A stretch of 8,788 bases of DNA from Candidatus Heimdallarchaeota archaeon (GCA_015520535.1 WAPZ01000668.1:1-8788), one strand, 5' to 3'; shown: positions 1-7,910, numbered from the stretch's first letter. Numbers and translations are program-made. Notes: a model not told the origin generated them from the sequence alone.

Positions 1-912
1 GAGGAAAATAGCAATGGCCGGGTTTTGCAGCCTGGCGATACGCTGCATATCCGTATGGGAACCGGAGAACCGAATGGGAAGGCCTCGGTTGATATTGATG
101 ATATCAGCCAGGCAACGCCTGAATCAAGTGAACGAAATATCATATTATTCGATGATGGTACTCATGGGGATCAGGTAGCGGGAGATGGAATTTATGAGCG
201 AGATTATGTTGTTAGACGCGGTCTTCAAGTTGAAAATGCATTTTTATTCGGTGAGTTTATAGATGCCGCCGGCAATCGTGCAAGCGCAACAGGTTCAACT
301 CGCATTACCGTTCAATCTGAACCAAGAAGTGTTTATTTGTTTGAACCTACTCTCATTGCCGAAAACGAGACAGCGCTGCATCTCCGATGGACCGCCAACA
401 ATGATAATGACTTTTATTCATACCAAATTATGCGATCAACCAATTTTGTGGTTTCTTTGTCGTCAAAATTGGTTGCAGAGATTTTTGATCAAACGGTAGT
501 CTCATTTACGGATACCGGCTTAAATCCCAATACGCGCTATTATTATCGCATTTATGTTTTTGATAAAAATGGGAATAATAGTGCGAGTAATATTGTCTCT
601 GCCGAAACTCCTGAAAATCTACCCCCAAAACCGGTGGTTTTATCACAACCCGTCCAGGACAGTTTATCATTGCGACTTACATGGTCTCCTAACACGGATT
701 CAGATTTTGCCCATTACCGCTTATACCGATCTACCAGTTCACCTGTGGATACCACTTTTGCTCCTATCGCCATTATTAACAATGCATCAATTACGGAGTT
801 TCGGGATTTTAGTGCTACGGCAAATATCACTTATTTTTATCGAATTTTTGTGTATGACAAGTGGGGGCTCTCTTCGGGCAGCAATGAAGTGCAGGGAAAA
901 TTCATTCGTTAA
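1..912 (+). CDS. Secreted fibronectin type III protein, C-terminal part (5' end outside window)
   Basis: The frame is open from base 1 to the TAA at 910-912 (303 residues), so this is the tail of a longer protein; the TTG at base 25 lies inside a domain and is not a credible start. Numbering from base 1, residues about 10-105 form an Ig-like domain with the signature DDGTHGDQVAGDGIYERDY (about 51-69), a pattern common in large surface proteins. Two tandem fibronectin type III domains follow, at about 111-204 and 209-299. They share the core pattern LRWxxNxDxDFxxYxxxRST ... TYFYRI/RYYYRI-V-DKxG. The protein stops right after the second domain (ends GKFIR), with no PEP-CTERM helix, LPXTG motif or recognisable type IX secretion C-terminal domain. 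The probable role is a cell-surface or extracellular binding or structural protein; any catalytic part would lie upstream. The domain calls are firm, the function is open. The next gene starts 39 bases downstream. Confidence 0.85.
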   Translation, partial: EENSNGRVLQPGDTLHIRMGTGEPNGKASVDIDDISQATPESSERNIILFDDGTHGDQVAGDGIYERDYVVRRGLQVENAFLFGEFIDAAGNRASATGSTRITVQSEPRSVYLFEPTLIAENETALHLRWTANNDNDFYSYQIMRSTNFVVSLSSKLVAEIFDQTVVSFTDTGLNPNTRYYYRIYVFDKNGNNSASNIVSAETPENLPPKPVVLSQPVQDSLSLRLTWSPNTDSDFAHYRLYRSTSSPVDTTFAPIAIINNASITEFRDFSATANITYFYRIFVYDKWGLSSGSNEVQGKFIR

Positions 913-951
913 AGACTTCAAGCTGGTAAGAATGTTTAGGAGACTGAGGGT

Positions 952-1809
952 ATGAGTTATAAAAATAAATCGAAATTTCAGTATTTAACGGCAGCTTGGC
1001 GTCAAACCATCCGTTATATGAAAATTCCTCATTTTTATACCCCATTTGTATTATATGCCTTAGTCCAAGTGGTGGTGTTGATTGGATTTGTACTTTTTAA
1101 TTATTTTCCTTTTTCCAAAATTTTTCTCCCATTGCAGAAAGCTCTATATGGAGAACCTTCATTACATTATCCCAACAATTTTATCATTTTACCTAATCTA
1201 TTTGATATCGTGAATATCGGTTTAAGTGGAATAATTGGGATTTGGGTGCTTGCTTTCGCAACTTACTACTTCTTTTATTTCCACGATAAAAACTTAAACC
1301 AAAAGACCGCGATAAAAACAACCTTACAGAAATTTCCAGATTTGTTTGGAATATGGGTTGTTGAGACAACGCTGATTTTGGGGGTAATATACGTCTCTCA
1401 ACTTTTAACGACCTATTATCCAAACTATATCACATTTATAAATTTTATGCGAGTTGCTATAGCCATTTTAATAATGGCCGCTTTTGCTTATGCGATTGTT
1501 ATTATTATTACCAATCGATTGCGATTTTGGGATGCAATCTTTCAAAGCTTTAGACTGTTTTTCCACCATTTTATACCAACCGTAATGGCTATTGCAATTC
1601 CAATAATCATACTACAAATTCCAATAGATTTAATTTTAAATAACACACCGGAACTGGTGCAAAAACTATCACCTGAATTAATTCCAATTTTACTAGGAGG
1701 GGATATTGTCTTTTCTATCTTTTTAAATTTTTTAGTGATTGGAACAATTACCTTTTTTTATAAAAATGCAATTGCGACACATAGAATAGAAAAGTCATTG
1801 AGAATATAG
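952..1809 (+). CDS. Six-helix integral membrane protein of unknown function
   Basis: I do not recognise a specific family for this 285-residue protein. It has about six hydrophobic stretches: roughly residues 30-51, 85-110, 132-153, 163-187, 205-227 and 246-270. The N-terminus is short and basic (SYKNKSKF ... WRQTIRYMK) and the C-terminus is basic (HRIEKSLRI), which suggests both ends are cytoplasmic. A loop of about 30 residues between helices 1 and 2 would face the periplasm. There is no signal peptide and no obvious catalytic or nucleotide-binding motif. The start is supported by AGGAG at 938-942, nine bases before the ATG. Its overall look (basic amphipathic lead-in, six helices, no motif) recalls uncharacterised YciC- or DUF-type multi-pass proteins, but that is only an impression. 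It lies between the fibronectin protein and the TPR lipoprotein, with 20 bases to the latter, so co-transcription is likely. Confidence 0.8.
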   Translation: MSYKNKSKFQYLTAAWRQTIRYMKIPHFYTPFVLYALVQVVVLIGFVLFNYFPFSKIFLPLQKALYGEPSLHYPNNFIILPNLFDIVNIGLSGIIGIWVLAFATYYFFYFHDKNLNQKTAIKTTLQKFPDLFGIWVVETTLILGVIYVSQLLTTYYPNYITFINFMRVAIAILIMAAFAYAIVIIITNRLRFWDAIFQSFRLFFHHFIPTVMAIAIPIIILQIPIDLILNNTPELVQKLSPELIPILLGGDIVFSIFLNFLVIGTITFFYKNAIATHRIEKSLRI

Positions 1810-1829
1810 TTCATCAAGAGTGAAACGGT

Positions 1830-3299
1830 GTGAAACGCATGAATAGGACCTTAACTGTATTCTTAGCTTTTTCGGTGTGGGCGTGTGCAGAAAAAACGCC
1901 TGAATTTGAACGATATCAACTGGAAAAAGTATTTTTTAAAGCTCAAAAAATCGTAAAAAGGATTTATATCAATCCCCGCCTTGCGCCCATCTCGGACTAT
2001 GAAGATGCCAAAAAACTCTTGCTACAGGTTGTCTCCTCATTTGATTCATTGGACAGCAATCGAGATAATACATTAACTCGATTAAGTTTGCTTACGTTAG
2101 CGCAATTAGAACTATTACAAGAAAACCCGCAAGAGGCTATTCGATTCTATAACTTATATCTTGCTGAAGCTGGAAATGGGAAAGAGAATGAACTGTCGGT
2201 AAGGATTAATTTGGGAATTTTATATGAAAAGATTCTAGCATATCAGAATGCTGCCAGGGAATATGAGAAGGTGTTGGATGGACTAATCGACATAATCGAT
2301 CCAAATAAGCCACAGCCGTATCTTATGGCGATTCCATTTCAATATACCAGAATCGTAACATTCGATCATCAAGAAGGAAGGCCGCAAATAAGTGATGATC
2401 GTTCCACACGCGTTTACCATGAAATACTTCGACGATGGCCCAATTCCAAAGCAGCGTTAGTTGCCTTAAATTATTTATCATTAATTTTACTTCAAAACCA
2501 AAATTATGATCAGCTACAAGAGATTTTACAGCAGCAATTGGAAGTGACGAAAGACTCGTTGATTGTACCATATATAAAATTTTTCCAGGCCAAAACAATG
2601 ATATTACAAGGGCGAGCTGTCAATAGCGTTATAGCTAAATTGCAGAGTATCATTCAGAATTTCCCCCAATCGGAGGTGGTACCGCCCGCAAAACTTGAAC
2701 TCGGAAAAATATATTTAGGACAGCGGCAGTATGAAAAAAGTCGAACATTTTTTAAGGACATCGTTACTCAGCATTTCAAGAATTATAACATTGCGGCGGA
2801 AGCGCAGGAGCAGATCGCTTTAAGTTTTGAATTAGAAGGTCGTTGGGATCAAGCGCTAAATGAATATCGATGGCTGAGCAAGCAATTTGAAACTTCCATG
2901 CCAGGATTAACCGCCCCCTTGAAAATTGCGAATTACTATTTAAGCCGGAACAACTTATCTCTTGCAGAGCAGGCTTTTAATGAAGCTATAGAATTTTATC
3001 AGGAATTGATCCGAAAGTATCCTAAATCGATGCTGGCGGCTATGGCACAAGAGCAAATCAGCAAATGTTTTTTAGCCCAGGAAAAGTATGATCAGGCAGT
3101 TGATGCTGTCAAGAAAATCAAAGACATTTGGACGAATAGTGCCGGCACGATTAGCACCTATCTTTTACTGGGAAAAATTTACGAAGCATCCAATCAATAT
3201 ACATTAGCTGCCAAGGCATATAAAGAGATAGCAACCCAGTTCCCGCAACATCCATTGGCTCCATTTTTTGATGAAAAAGCGCGACAACTATTGAATTAA
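1830..3299 (+). CDS. TPR-repeat lipoprotein
   Basis: The 489-residue protein starts with a basic n-region (MKRMNR), a hydrophobic stretch and V-W-A-C with Cys19. This is an acceptable though not ideal lipobox (Trp is unusual there), so lipid anchoring in the envelope is likely. The rest is almost wholly helical with TPR-like hairpins, clearest at about 286-317, 323-354, 363-398, 404-430 and 441-474. Typical cores are AKLELGKIYLGQRQYEKS and LLLGKIYEASNQYTLAAKAY, with repeat-end motifs such as FPQS, YPKS and FPQH. TPR lipoproteins of this kind are protein-interaction scaffolds, as in BamD/YbgF-like outer-membrane assembly or polysaccharide secretion. I chose GTG 1830 over ATG 1839 because AAGAG at 1815-1819 suits the former and it gives a more basic signal peptide; this is not certain. 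The stop lies one base before the kinase gene, which suggests translational coupling. It could be a shorter counterpart of PrsT, the TPR lipoprotein of PEP-CTERM systems, but that protein is usually much longer. Confidence 0.82.
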   Translation: MKRMNRTLTVFLAFSVWACAEKTPEFERYQLEKVFFKAQKIVKRIYINPRLAPISDYEDAKKLLLQVVSSFDSLDSNRDNTLTRLSLLTLAQLELLQENPQEAIRFYNLYLAEAGNGKENELSVRINLGILYEKILAYQNAAREYEKVLDGLIDIIDPNKPQPYLMAIPFQYTRIVTFDHQEGRPQISDDRSTRVYHEILRRWPNSKAALVALNYLSLILLQNQNYDQLQEILQQQLEVTKDSLIVPYIKFFQAKTMILQGRAVNSVIAKLQSIIQNFPQSEVVPPAKLELGKIYLGQRQYEKSRTFFKDIVTQHFKNYNIAAEAQEQIALSFELEGRWDQALNEYRWLSKQFETSMPGLTAPLKIANYYLSRNNLSLAEQAFNEAIEFYQELIRKYPKSMLAAMAQEQISKCFLAQEKYDQAVDAVKKIKDIWTNSAGTISTYLLLGKIYEASNQYTLAAKAYKEIATQFPQHPLAPFFDEKARQLLN

Positions 3300-3300
3300 T

Positions 3301-5436
3301 ATGGCATTATTACTTTCAAAAATTATCGCTTTTTTCAATTTATTATCCTCAGCATGGCTGCTGTACCTGTTGAATCGCACGGTATTGCCTGGTTTAAAGC
3401 GGTTTCGTATAGCAATTGCACTATATTTCGCGTTTAATCTAAACATTTTACTGATCATCTTTTTCCCCTGGTTGCCTGTGTTATACTTGACCGTTGGTTG
3501 GATAGCGCTGGCCATAATGGGAGGATTTTCGCATGTTTTTCGGCCATTTTTCAAAAAGGAATATAGTTATTTTATATTTGTTTTAACTACATGGTTGGTG
3601 ATTTTTGGGCTGTTTTGGGTGCATTTATATAAAGGCTTTTTCCAAGTTTCCATCCAGGCAAGTAATCAATCCATTCATATAATTCTTACAAAACCTGGTC
3701 GTATTTTCCTGTTCATGGCTTTTGGGCCTTTGATGCTTTCCTTGATTTATTGGAAACATTGGGCAAAACAAATTGATTATTATTTTCAAAAGACCGCAGC
3801 TTATTTAAAAATTTTAATTGCTATTACATTATCAATTAACTTGGGGACCTTGATACATTTGTTTTTATCCTCAAAGCTAAATCCCTACTTTTCGGTCCTA
3901 TCTTATTTGTTCAATGGTATTACGATAGCAACCTTAGCATTCCTTTTATCAAAAAAATCCATTTTTCAACCAATATTGATCAGCGCTTTACCTAAAAAAC
4001 AGTCTTCTGGTGCTTCAGTTTTAATCTACCTTGGAATTTATTTCATCGTGATAGGCTTTTTTTACAAATTACAACTCATCTACGGTGGTATTTGGAAACC
4101 AATTTTTCTCATTGCACTCATATCAGGTGCGGTTTTTTTGGCCTTGCTTCTTGTTGCTGGTAAAGAAATCCGTCGTTTATGGATTCAATTTATTCAAAAA
4201 GTATTCATCCTACCCAAATATGATTTCAGACACGAAATTACGTATCTAACCAATTCTATTCGGGATGCACGGGATGAAAGAAGTTGCATGCAGAGTATCC
4301 TGCAAGTGGTTAGTGAAACTCTGGGGGTGGAAAAGGTCGGGTTTTGTGTGCAACAATCCAATTTTGACAATGAATACAAACCCTATTTTTACGATAATGG
4401 AAATTTAATAGAAGGTTCGGTTTTCCGCCTGCGCCTGCGTGAAAATGAAATCAGGGTGACAAAAAAAGAAAACATTCTTTCCAGAGAGGGATTCAACAAG
4501 CTTTTTCCCCGCCCCCCAAAACATATATTTAATTCATTCGATTATTTCTTACCAATTTGGATTGGAGAAGAGCAAATTGGTATTTTGATGCTTGGTCAGC
4601 GAAACGATGGAGATGATTTTGATTATGAAGATTTGCAATTGTTGCAGTTATTTGCCAATGCGATTGGCATCGCGCTTCATCGATTTCAGCTTTATGAAAA
4701 CCTGATGTTATTAAAACAGCGCGAGGCGATTAACCAGATTGCCGGCTATGTCTTGCATGAATTGAGAAATAATACGTCAATATTGAGTCTTCTGGTTCAA
4801 AATGCTCAAAAGAACTTTAATAATCCAGACTTTCAAAAGGAATTCTTAAAGGGTGTGTCTGTTGTCTCGGATGAAATGCAGGCTCTAATACGGAAAATAG
4901 GTACTTACAGAGATGGCAAAATCGAAATCCATCGAAGTATTATAAATCTAAATGACTTATTAGAAACCGTATTTCGTGAAATACCAATCCCTGATAAAAT
5001 CCGCCTGAGAACACAAATAAAGGATACTATCAGAGCTTCACTGGATAAAGACTTGATCAAAATTGCGTTTCGGAATGTTTTAATGAATTGTATAGAATCC
5101 ATGACTGATGGTGGTGAAATCTGTATACAGGCAGAAATAAACCCAAAAGAAAATTATCTGCAAATTATCTTTCGCGATCAAGGGCATGGAATGACAGATT
5201 CATTTATAGAGCAATATTTGTTCAAACCCTATGAAAGCACGAAACCCTTTGGCCTTGGCCTTGGAATGCATCAAACTCGTGAAATCGTACAGGGCCATGA
5301 TGGTGAAATCACTGTGAAAAGTAAACCTGGAAAAGGTACGGCTATAATTATTAGGTTACCGTTGATTGTGCCAAATAAGCCGAACACTTCCCATCGTTGG
5401 CTTGGTGATGAAGCTCAGATTGAATGTAATTCATAG
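3301..5436 (+). CDS. prsK: PrsK-like membrane histidine kinase (multi-TM, GAF, HATPase)
   Basis: This is a 711-residue sensor kinase. Residues 1-290 hold about eight membrane helices (near 6-24, 38-56, 58-76, 88-110, 134-152, 168-190, 196-216 and a pair at 240-288). A GAF-like domain spans about 315-465. The phospho-acceptor region follows, with His486 in VLHELRNNTSILSLLVQNA and then NNPDFQKEFL; this long, proline-free H-box resembles the HDLKN...LSLL..NA...NPEF pattern of PrsK. The ATPase domain shows an N-box (RNVLMNCIES, 591-600), G1 DQGHG (626-630), an F-box FKPYESTK (641-648) and G2 GLGLG (651-655), so it looks catalytically intact. Length and architecture match PrsK, the kinase of the exosortase/PEP-CTERM exopolysaccharide system. 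Its presumed partner is the regulator encoded 90 bases downstream. There is no clear ribosome site of its own; the ATG comes one base after the preceding TAA, so coupled translation is likely. The signal sensed is unknown. A generic multi-TM GAF kinase is the alternative. Confidence 0.85.
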   Translation: MALLLSKIIAFFNLLSSAWLLYLLNRTVLPGLKRFRIAIALYFAFNLNILLIIFFPWLPVLYLTVGWIALAIMGGFSHVFRPFFKKEYSYFIFVLTTWLVIFGLFWVHLYKGFFQVSIQASNQSIHIILTKPGRIFLFMAFGPLMLSLIYWKHWAKQIDYYFQKTAAYLKILIAITLSINLGTLIHLFLSSKLNPYFSVLSYLFNGITIATLAFLLSKKSIFQPILISALPKKQSSGASVLIYLGIYFIVIGFFYKLQLIYGGIWKPIFLIALISGAVFLALLLVAGKEIRRLWIQFIQKVFILPKYDFRHEITYLTNSIRDARDERSCMQSILQVVSETLGVEKVGFCVQQSNFDNEYKPYFYDNGNLIEGSVFRLRLRENEIRVTKKENILSREGFNKLFPRPPKHIFNSFDYFLPIWIGEEQIGILMLGQRNDGDDFDYEDLQLLQLFANAIGIALHRFQLYENLMLLKQREAINQIAGYVLHELRNNTSILSLLVQNAQKNFNNPDFQKEFLKGVSVVSDEMQALIRKIGTYRDGKIEIHRSIINLNDLLETVFREIPIPDKIRLRTQIKDTIRASLDKDLIKIAFRNVLMNCIESMTDGGEICIQAEINPKENYLQIIFRDQGHGMTDSFIEQYLFKPYESTKPFGLGLGMHQTREIVQGHDGEITVKSKPGKGTAIIIRLPLIVPNKPNTSHRWLGDEAQIECNS

Positions 5437-5526
5437 ATGATCATATAGGGGGAAGAGTTGTGGCTTTCACTCTAAAACGTCCCTTCATTTTAGCACATCT
5501 CAGACAGGACAACACTTGAGGTTATT

Positions 5527-6906
5527 ATGGAAATGAAAAATCCCAAAATATTAATTGCTGATGATGATGAATTGTTATGCCAACAGCTCAAGTGGGGACT
5601 GCAAGACGGTTATCAAATTATCACCGCGAATGCTCCAGAAGATGTGCGCAAGAAATTCTACAGCCATCAACCTGATATTGTAATGCTCGATCTGAATTTT
5701 AATGACAATGCTGCCTATCCTATGAATGCGGGTTTATCAATCCTTGAGGAATTTATTGAATCAGACCAACGATGCAAAATTATCATCATAACCGGCCAAC
5801 AAGAAATGGACCTTGCCCGTTCCGCACTCAATGCCGGTGCGTTTGATTATGTCCTGAAGCCATTTGATTTAGATGAATTAAAGGTGTTATTGAAACGAGC
5901 CCTTTTTATACTACAAGTTGAATCACAAACCAATATTGATGAGGAGGAAACGAAAGATAATTTAGGGTCGATAATTGGTCAATCAGAGAAAATGCGACGC
6001 ATTTTTCAACTTGTCAAAATTGTTAGCGATACCGATGCGACGGTCCTGATTACCGGAGAGAGTGGTACCGGCAAGGAAGTGATTGCCAAATTAATTCATC
6101 AATGTAGTAACCGTAAAGATTTTAATTTTGTGGCGATCAACTGTGGTGCTATTCCAGAGGGACTTCTGGAAAGTGAATTATTTGGGCATGAAAAAGGGGC
6201 TTTCACTGGAGCTATAGATACCGTCAAAGGTAAGTTTGAACTGGCGCAAGACGGCACGTTGTTTTTGGATGAAATTGCTGAGCTGCCTTTGGCACTTCAG
6301 GTCAAGTTATTGCGATTTTTGCAGGATCACACAATCCAACGAGTTGGAGGTTTGCAAAACATAAAACTTAATGTTCGTATCATTGCGGCGACGAATAGAG
6401 ACTTAAAGGCTGAGATACAGAATGGCAATTTTCGTGAAGATTTATACTATAGACTGAATGTTGTGGGGATAGAAATGCCGCCGCTCCGTGAGCGAGAAAA
6501 TGATATAGAACTATTGGCTAAGCATTTTCTGAAAATTTTTGCTAAACAATACAAGAAAAATATCACCGGCATTTCCCCGCGTGCATTAAAATTAATCAAA
6601 CAATATAAGTGGCCTGGCAATGTGCGCGAATTGGAAAATAAGATCAGAAAAGCCGTGATTTTAGCAAGGCACAATGTATTATTGCCGGGAGATTTAGACT
6701 TGGAGAATAATCAAGAAGTGGTAGGAGAGACATGGTCGTATAAGACTGCCATGTTAAAAGCCGAAAGGGAAATTCTGCTTCAAGCTCTGCGACGCCATCA
6801 GGGAGTGATTGCCCATATAGCCGAAGATTTAAAAGTGAATCGTAGTACATTATACGATTTGCTTCGAAAGCATAACCTGGATTATAAAAAATACAGAACT
6901 GTTTGA
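5527..6906 (+). CDS. prsR: PrsR-like sigma-54-dependent response regulator
   Basis: This is a 459-residue NtrC-family activator with three domains. The receiver (about 6-125) has acidic pocket D12-D14, phospho-acceptor Asp55 (VMLDL), Thr89 and Lys111. After Asp55 comes a long loop (NFNDNAAYPMNAGLSILEEF), as in PrsR regulators, where DLGLPP....TEGL-type sequence occurs. The AAA+ domain (about 147-385) has Walker A GESGTGKE (177-184), the sigma-54 contact loop GAFTGA (224-229), Walker B FLDEI (246-250), arginine-finger region FREDLYYRL (302-310) and sensor II WPGNVREL (362-369). A Fis-type helix-turn-helix lies at about 426-451 (IAEDLKVNRSTLYDLLRKH). All motifs are intact, so it should hydrolyse ATP and open sigma-54 promoters when phosphorylated by the kinase encoded upstream. 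The start is well supported by TTGAGGT at 5516-5522, and in-frame stops lie just upstream. It is followed after 17 bases by the polysaccharide exporter gene, a likely target or co-transcribed partner. Confidence 0.92.
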   Translation: MEMKNPKILIADDDELLCQQLKWGLQDGYQIITANAPEDVRKKFYSHQPDIVMLDLNFNDNAAYPMNAGLSILEEFIESDQRCKIIIITGQQEMDLARSALNAGAFDYVLKPFDLDELKVLLKRALFILQVESQTNIDEEETKDNLGSIIGQSEKMRRIFQLVKIVSDTDATVLITGESGTGKEVIAKLIHQCSNRKDFNFVAINCGAIPEGLLESELFGHEKGAFTGAIDTVKGKFELAQDGTLFLDEIAELPLALQVKLLRFLQDHTIQRVGGLQNIKLNVRIIAATNRDLKAEIQNGNFREDLYYRLNVVGIEMPPLRERENDIELLAKHFLKIFAKQYKKNITGISPRALKLIKQYKWPGNVRELENKIRKAVILARHNVLLPGDLDLENNQEVVGETWSYKTAMLKAEREILLQALRRHQGVIAHIAEDLKVNRSTLYDLLRKHNLDYKKYRTV

Positions 6907-6923
6907 TTGAGTAGGTTAGTTAT

Positions 6924-7910
6924 ATGAAAACTTACATTTTACCCTTTGCACTATGGGTTAGCGCTGCATCAATTCTGGTTGTGAGTGATATCTTCGCTCA
7001 AACCCGCCAGTCCCCCCAAACTCGAAATAGAGAATATCGCATTGGGATTGGCGATGAGTTGAGCATTACATTTTGGCAGAATCCACAATATAACACCGTT
7101 ACTCGTGTTTCGGCGACAGGAAAAATTGAGATTCCTTTGATTGGCTCTATTCAGGCACAGGGACTGACCACTCAAGAACTTCGGCAAAGAATTATCTCCA
7201 AGATTTCTTTGTTTGATATGAACATTACGCAAGTTGCTGTAACGGTCACCCGCTATGGAAGTAAAACGGTTTATGTTACTGGTAATGTGCTCACCCCTGG
7301 CAAATATACCTTTGAGCAAATTCCCAATTTATGGCAGATCATTTCAGAGGCAGGAGGACCATTACCGAATGCCAATCTCAGTGATGTCGTGATTGTTCGG
7401 GGATCATCCTCTTCTAATAAAAATCTAATCCATGTGGATTTAACCAAGGCGTTGGAAAGAGGCGATTTTTCATCTCTGCCTCCGATTTATCCTGGAGACA
7501 CTATTCATATTCAGGGAATTGTGGGCGCCCCAACTGCATTATCTTCTTCTCCTTTAGAGCGCCGGTCTATTGTTTTGGTGTTCGGAGAAGTGGCAACACC
7601 GGGCGTGTTTAATTTGGAAGAAAATATGGATATTTTGGATGCGATTGTATCTGCCGGCGGACCTACTCCGGCTGCAAACCTGGAAGAAGTGCGTTTATAT
7701 TTTCGCGGCGAACGACATGCAGAGGTTGCTGTTGTCAATCTAAAGAGTTATTTAAAGAAATCCATTCCTGTCCCGCTTGAATTGCATCCGGGGGATATTG
7801 TATATATTCCTTCCAAACAAACATTATCTCCAATGATTCGAGAGTTTATACGATTTAGCCTTAGTGTATTAGCAAGCTATATAATTTATCGAGGAGTCCG
7901 TCGTTTTTAA
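6924..7910 (+). CDS. Wza-like polysaccharide export protein (Poly_export plus two SLBB domains)
   Basis: This 328-residue protein is predicted to form the outer-membrane or periplasmic channel for exopolysaccharide. A signal peptide covers about 1-25 (cleavage near DIFA-Q). The polysaccharide export domain runs about 37-110 and begins YRIGIGDELSITFWQNPQ, the family hallmark. Two SLBB domains follow at about 114-197 and 217-295. They are visibly related to each other: VTGNVLTPGKYTF...AGGPLPNANL against VFGEVATPGVFNL...AGGPTPAANL, each ending near a YPGDTIHI/HPGDIVYIP motif. Unlike Wza it has no lipobox cysteine. It ends with a hydrophobic to amphipathic helix at about 305-324 and a basic tail (RGVRRF), which may correspond to the pore-forming C-terminal helix of Wza. 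The length is close to that of family members. The Wzz/GumC-like gene that follows encodes the normal inner-membrane partner, which supports the assignment. Confidence 0.93.
   Translation: MKTYILPFALWVSAASILVVSDIFAQTRQSPQTRNREYRIGIGDELSITFWQNPQYNTVTRVSATGKIEIPLIGSIQAQGLTTQELRQRIISKISLFDMNITQVAVTVTRYGSKTVYVTGNVLTPGKYTFEQIPNLWQIISEAGGPLPNANLSDVVIVRGSSSSNKNLIHVDLTKALERGDFSSLPPIYPGDTIHIQGIVGAPTALSSSPLERRSIVLVFGEVATPGVFNLEENMDILDAIVSAGGPTPAANLEEVRLYFRGERHAEVAVVNLKSYLKKSIPVPLELHPGDIVYIPSKQTLSPMIREFIRFSLSVLASYIIYRGVRRF

Noticed and set aside
25..27. TTG as start of the fibronectin protein
   Set aside because: The frame is open upstream to base 1, there is no ribosome site, and the position falls within a domain, without a signal peptide.
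898..951. Possible terminator or PEP-CTERM tail at the end of the fibronectin gene
   Set aside because: No stable stem followed by a T run is visible, and the protein end lacks a Pro-Glu-Pro motif, hydrophobic helix and basic tail.
263..955. Two + strand reading frames (263-499 and 554-955) inside the fibronectin gene
   Set aside because: They overlap the better-supported fibronectin frame, their translations lack domain character, and the second runs into the start of the next gene.
6290..6306. TGGCAC resembling the -24 element of a sigma-54 promoter
   Set aside because: No GC element at the required 10-base distance, and it lies in the middle of the regulator coding sequence.
6969..7319. 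Antisense frames across the window, the longest being this 116-codon one inside the exporter gene
   Set aside because: All are on the - strand within strongly supported genes, and their translations look random (Ser-, Arg- and Asn-rich, with no domains).
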